NCBI GenBank assembly: GCA_050258815.1
Contig: JBLMZM010000260.1
Coordinates: 1 to 32,883, forward strand
DNA length: 32,883 bases
Source: JAAXKN01 sp050258815
Lineage (GTDB): Bacteria > Bacteroidota > Ignavibacteria > Ignavibacteriales > SURF-24
Reading direction: 5' to 3'
Part shown: piece by piece, positions 8,228 through 16,104 of the stretch
Numbering within the stretch: position 1 is the stretch's first letter
How the letters are laid out: every line of letters begins with the position of its first letter
Translations under genes and position numbers: made by a program
Notes under the pieces: model-generated
Told to the model about the DNA's origin: nothing
Database searches by the model: none
The model's input: only the letters and a program-made list of their open reading frames with translations

Positions 8228-8647
8228 TTACCTCCTGTACCGGTTAACATAACCGCCCAGAATGATGAGCAGAGGACCGGCTAATAAAAACAGCCATCCC
8301 CAGCTGATCCTTAGTGAATCGTCACCAGCCCAGACGTTAAGGTTTGCCTTAATAAAGAAAATGGAAATGAAGATGATAATGCTTACGAAAAGTGATAATA
8401 TGCCCGAGAAAATGAGTCCTGAGTACTTCTTTCTAAGGGCAAAAACGAAGGAAACAACACCCAGTATTCCAAGAGTTACCGCAAAAAATGAAATATCACG
8501 CCAGCTCCATAAGCCGTTTTCCAGGCGCAGGTTGCCCCAGACCGGGAAGTATGTGATTATTCCGTGCTGCAGGACTGCAATAGGGACAAAGCCACCGATA
8601 AGCAGAATTACTGAACCCAGCAGCCCTTCGATCTGATTTTTGTTCAT
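8228..8647 (-). CDS. Small four-helix membrane protein of unknown function
   Basis: 139 residues with four predicted membrane segments at about 9-30, 52-70, 76-98 and 113-133. A basic loop follows the second (ALRKKYSG) and the C-terminus is basic (NRYRR), which suggests a cytoplasmic C-terminus. AAGGGTG lies 7 nt upstream of the ATG at 8647. A competing frame on the plus strand (8262-8636) has no such site and an unlikely composition, so the minus-strand reading is preferred. No family recognised and no catalytic motif seen. It converges tail to tail on the small gene at 7954 with one base between stops, and faces away from purC across a 247-nt gap. Confidence 0.65.
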   Translation of the reverse strand: MNKNQIEGLLGSVILLIGGFVPIAVLQHGIITYFPVWGNLRLENGLWSWRDISFFAVTLGILGVVSFVFALRKKYSGLIFSGILSLFVSIIIFISIFFIKANLNVWAGDDSLRISWGWLFLLAGPLLIILGGYVNRYRR

Positions 8648-8894
8648 TGTTTCACCCTTGTGTTCAATATATTATAAAGTAACCATTTTCAGGATAAAAT
8701 CAATCAAAATGTATGACTTGAGATGTAGTTAGGGCACTTAAACAGAATTACACGGCCAGGATTCAATGATTATTCTATATTAAGGTCTTTTGTTGCCTGT
8801 TCAGGCTGAATATTTAATTTTATTTTATGTAGTTTAAGAGTTGAATTATCCTGCCCGGCTTTTTATATTAAGATTTAAAATATTAAGGACTCAT

Positions 8895-9788
8895 ATGCCG
8901 ACAGATGTTTTGCTTCAGGGCAATTTCCCCAACCTGAAATTAGTCAAACAGGGTAAAGTAAGAGAAATATACGATTTAGGTGAATATTTTCTGTTTGTTG
9001 TTACAGACAGGCTTTCCGCTTTTGACGTTATTATGGCTCAGGGCATCCCTCATAAAGGAGAGGTCCTGAATAAAATTTCAGAGTTCTGGTTTAATTTTTC
9101 CAAGGAAATAATCCCCAATCACGTTGTTTCAACTGACTTAAAGGATTTTCCCAAAGAATGTGCCGAATACGCCGGCGTGCTCGAAGGCAGGTCAATGCTG
9201 GTTAAAAAGGCGGAAGTTATTCCAATTGAATGCATAGTCAGGGGATACATTTCAGGCTCAGGCTGGAATGATTACCGTAAAACCGGCAAAATTTCCGGAA
9301 TAGAGCTCCCGGAAGGGCTGGTTGAATCGGAAAAACTTCCCGAACCCATATTTACTCCATCCACAAAGGCTGAAATAGGGGAGCATGACGAGAATATAAC
9401 CAATGACAGGGCCAGGGAGATCGCGGGTGAAGAGATCTACAACAAGATCAAAAGTGCTTCTCTGAATATATACAAGGCTGCCTCTGAATTTGCGCTTTCA
9501 AAAGGGATAATAATTGCCGACACAAAAATGGAATTCGGCGTATATGACGGAGAAGTAATACTGGTTGATGAACTGCTTACTCCCGATTCCTCAAGATTCT
9601 GGCCGCTGGATAAATATGAGAAGGGAAGGGCACAGGAAAGTTTTGATAAACAGTTCGTGCGCGATTACCTGTTGTCAATCAATTTTAATAAGATGCCTCC
9701 GCCGCCTCCTTTGCCGGAAGACGTTATACGTATTACCAGCGAAAAATACCTGGAAGCGCTTGGCATGCTGACTGGCAGAAAAATTTAA
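8895..9788 (+). CDS. purC: Phosphoribosylaminoimidazole-succinocarboxamide synthase (SAICAR synthetase)
   Basis: 297 residues from ATG 8895, with AAGGAC just upstream. An in-frame earlier start at 8841 would add an 18-residue basic tail not normal for the family and lacks a ribosome site. PurC couples CAIR with aspartate using ATP in de novo purine synthesis. Visible family motifs in order are: GKVREIYDLG near the N-terminus; VTDRLSAFDV; ECIVRGYISGSGW; STKAEIGEHDENIT; and IADTKMEFG followed by DELLTPDSSRFW. The length matches the longer PurC form. It heads a run of seven plus-strand genes and is followed after 1 nt by the DUF971 gene. A short inverted repeat (GCCTG-TT-CAGGC) sits upstream at 8795-8806 and could be an operator, but this is unproven. 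Confidence 0.97.
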   Translation: MPTDVLLQGNFPNLKLVKQGKVREIYDLGEYFLFVVTDRLSAFDVIMAQGIPHKGEVLNKISEFWFNFSKEIIPNHVVSTDLKDFPKECAEYAGVLEGRSMLVKKAEVIPIECIVRGYISGSGWNDYRKTGKISGIELPEGLVESEKLPEPIFTPSTKAEIGEHDENITNDRAREIAGEEIYNKIKSASLNIYKAASEFALSKGIIIADTKMEFGVYDGEVILVDELLTPDSSRFWPLDKYEKGRAQESFDKQFVRDYLLSINFNKMPPPPPLPEDVIRITSEKYLEALGMLTGRKI

Positions 9789-9789
9789 G

Positions 9790-10083
9790 ATGGCTCCTGT
9801 TCAGATAAAAATAAAGGATAAGAAGTTCCTTTTCATAAGGTGGGGAGATACTAGTGAAAGCTCCATCCGCCTGGCTAACCTGCGCCGTGTATGCCCGTGT
9901 GCAGTTTGCAACGCCGAAAGGGACCGTCAGGGCAACGATTACATCCCGCTGTACAACGACGATGAAGTGACAATCATGAATGTCAAAATTGTAGGCTACT
10001 ATGGAATTAATGTACAATGGAAGGATGGCCATAATCTGGGGATCTATGACTATGAAGGACTTAAAAGGCTTTCCGAACGCTAA
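9790..10083 (+). CDS. DUF971 domain protein (probable zinc-binding)
   Basis: 97 residues, the length of a single-domain DUF971 protein (PF06155, related to the N-terminal domain of gamma-butyrobetaine hydroxylase). The family pattern is clear: WGD at 18-20, then LRRVCPCAVC with Cys35, Cys37 and Cys40, and later NVQWKDGHNLGIYDYEGL near the end. The three cysteines and the following acidic/His residues are the likely metal site known from this fold. Bacterial members often occur near iron-sulfur carriers, but none is seen here. The start is 1 nt after the purC stop, so translation is probably coupled and expression follows purC. The cellular role is unknown; the domain call is strong. Confidence 0.88.
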   Translation: MAPVQIKIKDKKFLFIRWGDTSESSIRLANLRRVCPCAVCNAERDRQGNDYIPLYNDDEVTIMNVKIVGYYGINVQWKDGHNLGIYDYEGLKRLSER

Positions 10084-10137
10084 ACATTATTTAGCAGGCA
10101 AATAAATAACTCAACATGGAATTGGAATTTAGAATAA

Positions 10138-10734
10138 ATGGTTTTACCAAATCAGCTGACTGTACTTAGAATAATACTTACACCGGTATTCCTTTTCCTG
10201 TTCCTTTCGGATAATCCATTATTAAAACAGATATCCCTCGGTATCTTTATTATTGCTGCCATTACCGACTGGTACGATGGCTGGCTGGCCAGAAAATTTA
10301 ATTATATCACAAACTGGGGGAAGTTCATGGACCCCCTTGCCGATAAGATTCTGACATCGGCAGCCTTTTTGGCCTTTGGCTTTCTCGGCATCCTTCAGCT
10401 TTGGATGGTAATTCTGATTGTTGCCAGGGATTTTCTGGTAACAGGGCTGCGGCTTTATGCCGAATATAAGGGAGACTCCATGGCTACCAGCTATCTGGCC
10501 AAATGGAAGACCTTCATTCAGATGGCTTTTATTTATTACCTGCTGCTGGTCTATACACTTCAGACCGTAGAATGGCTGTATAATGGCAATGAAAAACTGT
10601 TTGGCGTACTTACAAATCCTCAGCTCATTTATACTTGCATGCTGGTTGTTACACTGCTTACGGTTTATACCGGCACAACTTATCTATTTACTAACAGAAA
10701 ACTGGTAAAGAAAATCTTTATTAATGAAAATTAA
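10138..10734 (+). CDS. pgsA: CDP-diacylglycerol--glycerol-3-phosphate 3-phosphatidyltransferase
   Basis: 198 residues with several hydrophobic segments, an inner-membrane enzyme. The CDP-alcohol phosphatidyltransferase motif D-x2-DG-x2-AR-x8-G-x3-D-x3-D is complete: Asp44, Asp47-Gly48, Ala51-Arg52, Gly61, Asp65 and Asp69. The PgsA subgroup is supported by the LPNQLTVLRI N-terminus and by the following gene. The enzyme makes phosphatidylglycerol phosphate from CDP-diacylglycerol and glycerol 3-phosphate. The last 11 nt overlap pgpA, which encodes the next step, so the two products are made together. The ribosome-binding site is weak (GGAATTTAG). An out-of-frame ATG at 10116 is not used. Confidence 0.95.
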   Translation: MVLPNQLTVLRIILTPVFLFLFLSDNPLLKQISLGIFIIAAITDWYDGWLARKFNYITNWGKFMDPLADKILTSAAFLAFGFLGILQLWMVILIVARDFLVTGLRLYAEYKGDSMATSYLAKWKTFIQMAFIYYLLLVYTLQTVEWLYNGNEKLFGVLTNPQLIYTCMLVVTLLTVYTGTTYLFTNRKLVKKIFINEN

Positions 10735-11176
10735 TCCTTTAGAAAAATTATTAGGAACGGGCTTTTATACCGGCTTTATACCCTTTGCACCCGGTACATT
10801 CGGCAGCCTGGCAGCCTTGCTCATTTACTTCATCCCCGGGTTTGAATCACCCCTTATAATGATCCCGTTTATTCTGCTTTTTTTCTTCTGGGGCATAAAA
10901 ATAGGTGACAAATTTGAGGTGGAATTCGGCGGTAAGGACCCTTCAGAATGTACTATTGATGAAGTAGTAGGCATGTGGATAACCCTCCTTTTTCTGCCAA
11001 AAACGTTAAAAATTGCGATTTTCGGCTTTGTTATTTGGAGAATTTTTGATATTATTAAGCCATTCCCGGCCAGAAATGCTGAAAAGCTTCCCGGCGGGCT
11101 GGGGATCATGCTGGATGACGTTATTGCTTCGGTTTATTCTTGTATTATTGTTCATATAGTGATAACTTTGCTTTAA
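10724..11176 (+). CDS. pgpA: Phosphatidylglycerophosphatase A
   Basis: 150 residues with hydrophobic segments. Motifs of the PgpA family are present: FYTGFIPFAPGTFGS at residues 14-28, a metal-binding TIDEVVGMW at 77-85 (Asp79, Glu80), and KPFPARNAEKLPGGLGIMLDD at 112-132. The enzyme dephosphorylates phosphatidylglycerol phosphate to phosphatidylglycerol in the inner membrane. It starts 11 nt inside the end of pgsA, which makes the substrate. This is a strong case of translational coupling between consecutive steps. cinA follows after 27 nt. Confidence 0.95.
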   Translation: MKINPLEKLLGTGFYTGFIPFAPGTFGSLAALLIYFIPGFESPLIMIPFILLFFFWGIKIGDKFEVEFGGKDPSECTIDEVVGMWITLLFLPKTLKIAIFGFVIWRIFDIIKPFPARNAEKLPGGLGIMLDDVIASVYSCIIVHIVITLL

Positions 11177-11203
11177 TAATCAGGATAATAATCAGGGAAT
11201 ACT

Positions 11204-12460
11204 ATGCATGCTCACATTATTACCATCGGTGACGAAATCCTAATAGGGCAAACTCTCAATACCAACGCTGCTTACATTGGTGAAGAATTAACAAAGATTC
11301 AGATAAAGGTTTCCAGGACCAGCGTGGTTGGTGATGAGGAAAGTGTAATCATGCAGGAATTTGCGTCTGCATTCGAAAATAATGATGTTGTCATTGTTAC
11401 CGGCGGACTAGGGCCTACGCACGACGATATAACCAAAAGCTGCATCGTCAGATTTTTTGATACTGAGCTTGTGCTGGATACCGAGGTGCTGGCAGACGTA
11501 AGGGCCATATTTGAAAAGCGCGGCAGAAAGATGGCCGGCATTAATGAGACTCAGGCCCTTGTACCCAAGAACTGCAGGGTAATAAGAAACTTCCGCGGCA
11601 CTGCTCCCGGAATGTGGATTGAGAAGGGAAAAAAGATATTTATTTCCATGCCGGGCGTACCCCATGAAATGAAAGAAATGATGGATAACGACGTGATCCC
11701 TAATCTGTTCAAGCTTAACAGGGGGAATGGTTATTGCATAAAAATAAAAAACCTGCTCAGCACGGGAATAGCAGAATCCACACTATTTGAAAGACTAGGC
11801 AATATTGACGAGCTTCTGCAGGGCAGTAAGCTGGCGTTCCTCCCGAGTCAGTTTGGCGTAAAAATGCGCATTACCGTAGAGGAAAAAAACGAAGAAAAGG
11901 CCTTCAATAAGCTCAGCGAAATTGAACAGAAAATACGCTCACTTGTGGGCAGATATATATACGGAATTGAAGATGAAAGCCTCGAGGAGGTAATCTCAAG
12001 GCTGCTTACTGAAAGAGGCCTCACTATTTCAGTGGCAGAATCATGTACCGGTGGACTCGTTAGCCACAGGATAACCAATATCAGCGGAAGCAGCACCTAT
12101 TTTGAACGGGGTGTCATATCCTATAGCAACGGGGCTAAAGTAGAACTGCTGAAGGTAAATGAGGACATTATTGCCCAGTACGGAGCCGTAAGTCTTGAAG
12201 TCGCCAGACAGATGGCCGAGGGCATCAAATCTGTAAGCGGTACGGATATTGGCCTATCAATTACAGGAATTCTGGGTCCCGGAGGAGCAACAAAGGATAA
12301 ACCGGTGGGACTGGTTTACATCGGCATATGCGACGATACATTGTGCACGGCCAAGAAGTTTCTTTTCGGCGACGGCAGGCTCCTGAACAAGGACCGGGCC
12401 TCACAGGCGGCCCTCGATATGCTTAGAAGACATCTGCTGGGGATACCATATGACGAATAG
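11204..12460 (+). CDS. cinA: CinA: nicotinamide-nucleotide amidase / ADP-ribose pyrophosphatase family protein
   Basis: 418 residues, full-length two-domain CinA. The N-terminal molybdopterin-binding-like domain has IGDEILIGQTLNTNAAYIGEEL at 8-29 and VTGGLGPTHDDIT at about 65-77. The C-terminal amidase domain has SVAESCTGGLVSHRIT near 274-289, followed by GSSTYFERGVISYSN and GLSITGILGPGGATKDKPVG. In characterised homologues the C-terminal domain deamidates NMN in the pyridine nucleotide cycle, and the N-terminal domain can hydrolyse ADP-ribose. The start is supported by AGGGAAT 6 nt upstream of the ATG. The gene overlaps thpR by 11 nt and lies two genes before recA. Linkage of cinA to recA is well known in other bacteria. 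Confidence 0.96.
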   Translation: MHAHIITIGDEILIGQTLNTNAAYIGEELTKIQIKVSRTSVVGDEESVIMQEFASAFENNDVVIVTGGLGPTHDDITKSCIVRFFDTELVLDTEVLADVRAIFEKRGRKMAGINETQALVPKNCRVIRNFRGTAPGMWIEKGKKIFISMPGVPHEMKEMMDNDVIPNLFKLNRGNGYCIKIKNLLSTGIAESTLFERLGNIDELLQGSKLAFLPSQFGVKMRITVEEKNEEKAFNKLSEIEQKIRSLVGRYIYGIEDESLEEVISRLLTERGLTISVAESCTGGLVSHRITNISGSSTYFERGVISYSNGAKVELLKVNEDIIAQYGAVSLEVARQMAEGIKSVSGTDIGLSITGILGPGGATKDKPVGLVYIGICDDTLCTAKKFLFGDGRLLNKDRASQAALDMLRRHLLGIPYDE

Positions 12461-12992
12461 GCTTTTTGTGGCACAGCTGCTCCCGGAAGAGGTAATTTCA
12501 GAGCTGATTTCCATAAGAAATGCCATTTATAAAGGCCCGCTTCCAGGCAGGTGGGAAGGTACCGATAAGCTGCACCTCACGCTCAAATTCCTGGGGGATA
12601 CTGAAGAGACAAAAACTGATGCGGTCATTAAGGCCCTTGAAAAAAATATTTCTAAAACAGGCCCAATTTCGTGCGAATTCGAAAGATTCGGATTCTTTTT
12701 ACCCCGGATTCTATGGCTTGGACTGCGCGTCGGCGAGGAGCTTTTTGACCTTGTAAAGGGAATAAATAATGACATGGAATTGCTCGGTTTTGAGAAGGAA
12801 ATCCGGAACTTTAAACCGCATATTACGCTTTTACGTATAAAAAGTAACCCAAGTTCTGATTTTGTCTCTGCATTTAAGGATTATAAATTACCTGCACGAA
12901 AATTTCAATCAAATGAAATTGCTCTCATGAGAAGCAAGCTTCTCCCGGGTGGTTCGGTTTATTCAGAGATAAAAAGGTTCTATTTAACATAA
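12450..12992 (+). CDS. thpR: RNA 2',3'-cyclic phosphodiesterase (2H family)
   Basis: 180 residues, the usual length. Both 2H phosphoesterase motifs are visible: HLTL at residues 42-45, followed by KFLGD, and HITL at 124-127. These supply the two catalytic histidines. The family opens RNA 2',3'-cyclic phosphates and was first described as a 2'-5' RNA ligase (LigT). It starts 11 nt inside cinA and ends 12 nt before recA, so it belongs to the same transcript. Its natural substrate in bacteria is uncertain. Confidence 0.94.
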   Translation: MTNRLFVAQLLPEEVISELISIRNAIYKGPLPGRWEGTDKLHLTLKFLGDTEETKTDAVIKALEKNISKTGPISCEFERFGFFLPRILWLGLRVGEELFDLVKGINNDMELLGFEKEIRNFKPHITLLRIKSNPSSDFVSAFKDYKLPARKFQSNEIALMRSKLLPGGSVYSEIKRFYLT

Positions 12993-13004
12993 TCGGAGAG
13001 AAAA

Positions 13005-14069
13005 ATGTCTAATGAAAGAGATGAAAAATTAAAGACTCTTGATGAATCAATTGCTGCTATCGAGAAGGCACACGGTAAAGGCTCAATAATGAAACTGGGC
13101 GAGGGAATCATTGCTCCCGTTGAAGCAATATCTACCGGTTCCATTTCCCTGGATTATGCGCTTGGTATCGGCGGGGTTCCCAGAGGCAGGATCGTTGAGA
13201 TCTATGGCCCGGAATCCTCAGGTAAAACTACCGTATGTCTGCATATCATAGCAGAAGCACAGAAGGCCGGCGGTCTGGCTGCATTTATTGATGCTGAACA
13301 TGCCCTGGATATCGGCTATGCCAAAAAGCTGAATGTAGACGTCAATAATCTGCTGATCTCACAGCCTGATTATGGCGAACAGGCGCTTGATATAGTTGAT
13401 ACGCTTGTCAGAAGCAATGCACTGGACGTGATAGTAATAGATTCTGTTGCGGCTTTGGTTCCAAGAGCTGAAATAGAAGGCGAAATGGGAGATGCCCATA
13501 TGGCTATGCAGGCCCGCCTGATGTCACAGGCACTCAGAAAACTGACGGGTGCAATTTCGAGATCCAAGACCTGCGTCATCTTTACTAACCAGCTGCGCAG
13601 CAAGATCGGCATCATGTTCGGTAATCCCGAAACTACTACCGGCGGTAACGCTCTTAAGTTCTACGCTTCCGTCAGGCTCGATATCCGCAGAATATCGGCA
13701 ATTAAGGACGGAAATGACGTAATAGGCAGCAGGACAAAAGTTAAAATCGTAAAGAGTAAGATTGCCCCTCCGTTCAAAGAGGTGGAATTCGACATCCTTT
13801 ACAATGAGGGAATCAGCAGAACGGGTGACGCGCTGGACCTGGCCGTAAACTTCGGCATCGTGAAAAAAGGCGGCGCCTGGTTTACCTATGGCGAGGACAG
13901 GTTCCAGGGAAGGGACCAGTTCAGACAGAAACTGATTGAAATTCCTGAACTCTATGAAAAACTCCTGCTTGACGTTAGAAAGAAGCTGGGCCTGGTTAAA
14001 GATGATCATGAACCCGCAGCAGCGGTTCTTGAGGAAGCTCTCCCGGCAAAAGAAAAAAAAGGTAAATAA
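13005..14069 (+). CDS. recA: Recombinase A
   Basis: 354 residues. Walker A is GPESSGKT at 68-75, Walker B DVIVIDS at 141-147, and the L2 DNA-binding region follows FTNQLRSKIG at about 193-202. The MAW-type KAHGKGSIMKLG N-terminus is typical. RecA filaments on single-stranded DNA drive strand exchange and repair. GGAGAG lies about 8 nt upstream of the ATG. The C-terminus ends in a basic tail (KEKKGK) after an Ala/Glu-rich stretch, unlike the acidic tail of E. coli RecA. The gene is last in the purC-recA run, directly before a strong terminator. No LexA-type box was recognised in front of it, so SOS control cannot be claimed. Confidence 0.99.
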   Translation: MSNERDEKLKTLDESIAAIEKAHGKGSIMKLGEGIIAPVEAISTGSISLDYALGIGGVPRGRIVEIYGPESSGKTTVCLHIIAEAQKAGGLAAFIDAEHALDIGYAKKLNVDVNNLLISQPDYGEQALDIVDTLVRSNALDVIVIDSVAALVPRAEIEGEMGDAHMAMQARLMSQALRKLTGAISRSKTCVIFTNQLRSKIGIMFGNPETTTGGNALKFYASVRLDIRRISAIKDGNDVIGSRTKVKIVKSKIAPPFKEVEFDILYNEGISRTGDALDLAVNFGIVKKGGAWFTYGEDRFQGRDQFRQKLIEIPELYEKLLLDVRKKLGLVKDDHEPAAAVLEEALPAKEKKGK

Positions 14070-14072
14070 TTG

Positions 14073-14098
14073 AAGGCGGCTTATGCCGCCTTTTTTTT
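14073..14098 (+). terminator. Canonical intrinsic terminator after recA
   Basis: AAGGCGGC-TTAT-GCCGCCTT forms an 8-bp GC-rich stem with a tetraloop, followed by an unbroken T run to 14098. It starts 4 nt after the recA stop and separates recA from recX. Confidence 0.95.
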
Positions 14099-14146
14099 AA
14101 CAGCAGAGTAAACCGTTTGTCTCTGTGAGTGATTGGAAACTTTTGT

Positions 14147-14782
14147 ATGCTGATCTCTAATATCAATAAAGTAAAAAACAATGTAAGAATTCTCCTGGAT
14201 AATGGCGAAAAGATATTCCTGCGGTATGAGGTTTTTCTGAAAAACGGCTTCAGAAAAGGAGATGAGATAAATGAGGAAGAAATTGCCGGTCTCATAAGGC
14301 AGAATCAGTTCTTTTTTATAAAGGAATCGGCCTACCGGTTTCTGGGAATAAGGCTCCATTCTGAAAAAGAGCTGCAGAGAAAGCTGCTGGCAAAAAAATA
14401 CGATAAGGATATTGTTGCCTCCGTGCTTAAAGAGCTGAAGGATAATAATTATCTGGATGATGAGCTCTTTGCCAGGGAATACACTGATGAGCGGATCAAT
14501 AAGAAATCAATTGGCCCTAACAGGGTAAGACTGGAACTGAAGAGCAAGGGCGTGGCCTCTGAGGTTATTGACAGGATAATGCAGGACAAAGCAGGGTCAC
14601 CGGATTCTGAAAGCGCGTACCAGCTGGTGCAGAAAAAGCTGCAGTCCTCAAAATACAAGGACCTGGACAAGAGAAAGCTGAGCCAGAAATTATATGCATT
14701 TTTACTCTCCAGAGGCTTTGATTTTGATGTAATAAAGGAAGTGGTTAATAAATCAATACAGCCCGGGGATGAGGAAGAATAA
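14147..14782 (+). CDS. recX: Regulatory protein RecX
   Basis: 211 residues from ATG 14147, which has GGAAAC about 8 nt upstream. An in-frame GTG at 14129 is possible but has no ribosome site. The protein shows the helical RecX repeats: AYRFLGIRLHSEKELQRKLLAK, then VLKELKDNNYLDDELFAREY, then RVRLELKSKGVASEVID. The tail (ALYAFLLSRGFDFDVIKEV-like) is also typical. RecX binds RecA and limits filament growth. It lies 77 nt beyond recA and downstream of the recA terminator. I see no good promoter in the short gap, so it may rely on read-through, as described for E. coli recX. Confidence 0.93.
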   Translation: MLISNINKVKNNVRILLDNGEKIFLRYEVFLKNGFRKGDEINEEEIAGLIRQNQFFFIKESAYRFLGIRLHSEKELQRKLLAKKYDKDIVASVLKELKDNNYLDDELFAREYTDERINKKSIGPNRVRLELKSKGVASEVIDRIMQDKAGSPDSESAYQLVQKKLQSSKYKDLDKRKLSQKLYAFLLSRGFDFDVIKEVVNKSIQPGDEEE

Positions 14783-14820
14783 AAATAATTTGCAGCCATT
14801 GGAAATGATTTTGAAACTTG

Positions 14821-14852
14821 TTTGCATATCTATTCTTCATTTAATAATTTTA
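14821..14852 (+). promoter_or_regulatory. Possible promoter for the acyl-CoA dehydrogenase gene
   Basis: TTTG at 14821-14824 is followed after 20 nt by TAATTTTA at 14845-14852, one base from TAnnTTTG. The gene starts at 14884. The surrounding stretch is very AT-rich, so a chance match is possible. Confidence 0.3.
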
Positions 14853-14883
14853 TATACTTAAAAAGAAAAATTTTACTGGATAT

Positions 14884-16053
14884 ATGGAAAAGTTTACCGG
14901 TGTGGATTACCTTAATATTGACAGTCTTTACAGCGACGAAGAATTGCTGGTGAGGGATACTGTCAGGGAGTTTGTGTCCGGTGAAGTAATTCCCATCATA
15001 GAGCAGTTTAACCGTAAAGGGGAATTCCCTCAGCACCTGATCCCTAAAATGGGTGAACTGGGGCTCTTCGGCAGCACCCTTCCACAGAAGTATGGCGGTG
15101 CGGAAATGAATAATACCGCATACGGCCTGGTTATGCAGGAATTGGAAAGAGGGGATAGCGGCATCAGGAGCTTTGTTTCCGTGCAAAGCGCCCTTGTAAT
15201 GTACCCGATATTTACGTTTGGAAGTGAGGAACATAAAGACTACTGGCTTCCATTGCTTGCTTCGGGGAAAAAAATAGGATGTTTCGGCCTTACCGAGCCC
15301 GATTTTGGCTCCAATCCGGGCGGCATGGTTACGCGTGCTGAAAAAACCGGGGGCGGATATATACTGAACGGCGCTAAAATGTGGATCACAAACGGCACAA
15401 TCGCCGATGTTGCAGTGGTCTGGGCAAAACTGGACGGCATCGTTAACGGCTTCCTGGTTGAAAAAGGAACCACGGGCTTTACCGCTCCCGAAATGAAAGG
15501 AAAACACTCTCTCAGGGCGTCTGTTACCTCAGAACTGGTATTTGAAGACGTTTTCATTCCGGAGGAAAACAGGCTGCCGAAGTCTGCAGGACTCAAATCA
15601 GCGCTTATGTGCCTTAATCAGGCCAGGTATGGAATTGCATGGGGAGTTGTTGGTGCAATGATGGCCTGCTACAATAGCGCATTAAACTATGCTAAATCAA
15701 GGGTCCAGTTTGGGAAACCGATTGCCGCCTATCAGATGACCCAGGAAAAGCTGGTTTATATGCTATCTGAAATTACAAAAGCACAGCTGCTGAACTACAG
15801 GCTGGGGCGCATGAAAGATGATGGCTCTCTCAAATTTACCCACGTTTCGCTTGCCAAAAGGAATAACTGCGAAAAAGCACTTGAAATTGCCCGCATGGCC
15901 AGAGAAATTCTGGGTGCAAACGGGATTCTGGACGAATACCCCGTAATGCGCCACGCGGCAAACCTGGAATCGGTGAAGACCTATGAAGGCACACATGAAA
16001 TGCACACTCTGATTGTGGGCGAAGATATAACGGGATTCCCGGCTTTTGAATAA
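14884..16053 (+). CDS. Acyl-CoA dehydrogenase of the glutaryl-CoA dehydrogenase type
   Basis: 389 residues, full-length ACAD. FAD/substrate motifs include GCFGLTEPDFGSNPG at 132-146 and MWITNG at 166-171. The C-terminus LGANGILDEYPVMRHAANLESVKTYEGTHEMH closely follows glutaryl-CoA dehydrogenases. The catalytic base is Glu368 in YEGTHE. Arg95 in GIRSFVSVQSALVM occupies the place of human Arg94, which binds the glutaryl carboxylate. This supports a dicarboxylyl-CoA substrate over a simple fatty acyl-CoA. The reaction would be glutaryl-CoA to crotonyl-CoA (lysine/tryptophan degradation), although related non-decarboxylating enzymes share these residues. It is not next to other degradation genes, and a small hairpin separates it from guaB. 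Confidence 0.85.
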   Translation: MEKFTGVDYLNIDSLYSDEELLVRDTVREFVSGEVIPIIEQFNRKGEFPQHLIPKMGELGLFGSTLPQKYGGAEMNNTAYGLVMQELERGDSGIRSFVSVQSALVMYPIFTFGSEEHKDYWLPLLASGKKIGCFGLTEPDFGSNPGGMVTRAEKTGGGYILNGAKMWITNGTIADVAVVWAKLDGIVNGFLVEKGTTGFTAPEMKGKHSLRASVTSELVFEDVFIPEENRLPKSAGLKSALMCLNQARYGIAWGVVGAMMACYNSALNYAKSRVQFGKPIAAYQMTQEKLVYMLSEITKAQLLNYRLGRMKDDGSLKFTHVSLAKRNNCEKALEIARMAREILGANGILDEYPVMRHAANLESVKTYEGTHEMHTLIVGEDITGFPAFE

Positions 16054-16063
16054 ATAAACTTGC

Positions 16064-16086
16064 AGGCCACGCTAAGTGGTCTTTTT
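16064..16086 (+). terminator. Terminator-like hairpin between the dehydrogenase gene and guaB
   Basis: GGCCAC-GCTAA-GTGGTC forms a 6-bp stem (one G-T pair, plus a possible outer A-T pair) followed by TTTTT. It lies 10 nt after the stop at 16053 and 18 nt before the guaB ATG, ahead of the guaB ribosome site GAGGA (16095-16099). It may end the upstream transcript or act as an attenuator for guaB. Confidence 0.6.
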
Positions 16087-16104
16087 CATAAAATTGAGGA
16101 CTAT

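Noticed and set aside
8262..8636. 124-codon plus-strand frame
   Set aside because: It is antisense to the membrane protein at 8228-8647, which has a good ribosome site and clear membrane helices.
8795..8806. Inverted repeat GCCTG-TT-CAGGC before purC as an operator
   Set aside because: Short, single copy, and no known regulator consensus; mentioned with purC only.
8841..8894. Longer N-terminus for PurC
   Set aside because: No ribosome site, basic non-family tail; ATG 8895 follows AAGGAC.
13524..14009. 161-codon minus-strand frame
   Set aside because: Lies wholly inside recA on the opposite strand, with no start context.
14129..14146. GTG start for recX
   Set aside because: No ribosome site, whereas ATG 14147 has GGAAAC at good spacing.
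16060..16104. Earlier start for guaB
   Set aside because: The added segment is the terminator-like hairpin and does not resemble the IMP dehydrogenase N-terminus.
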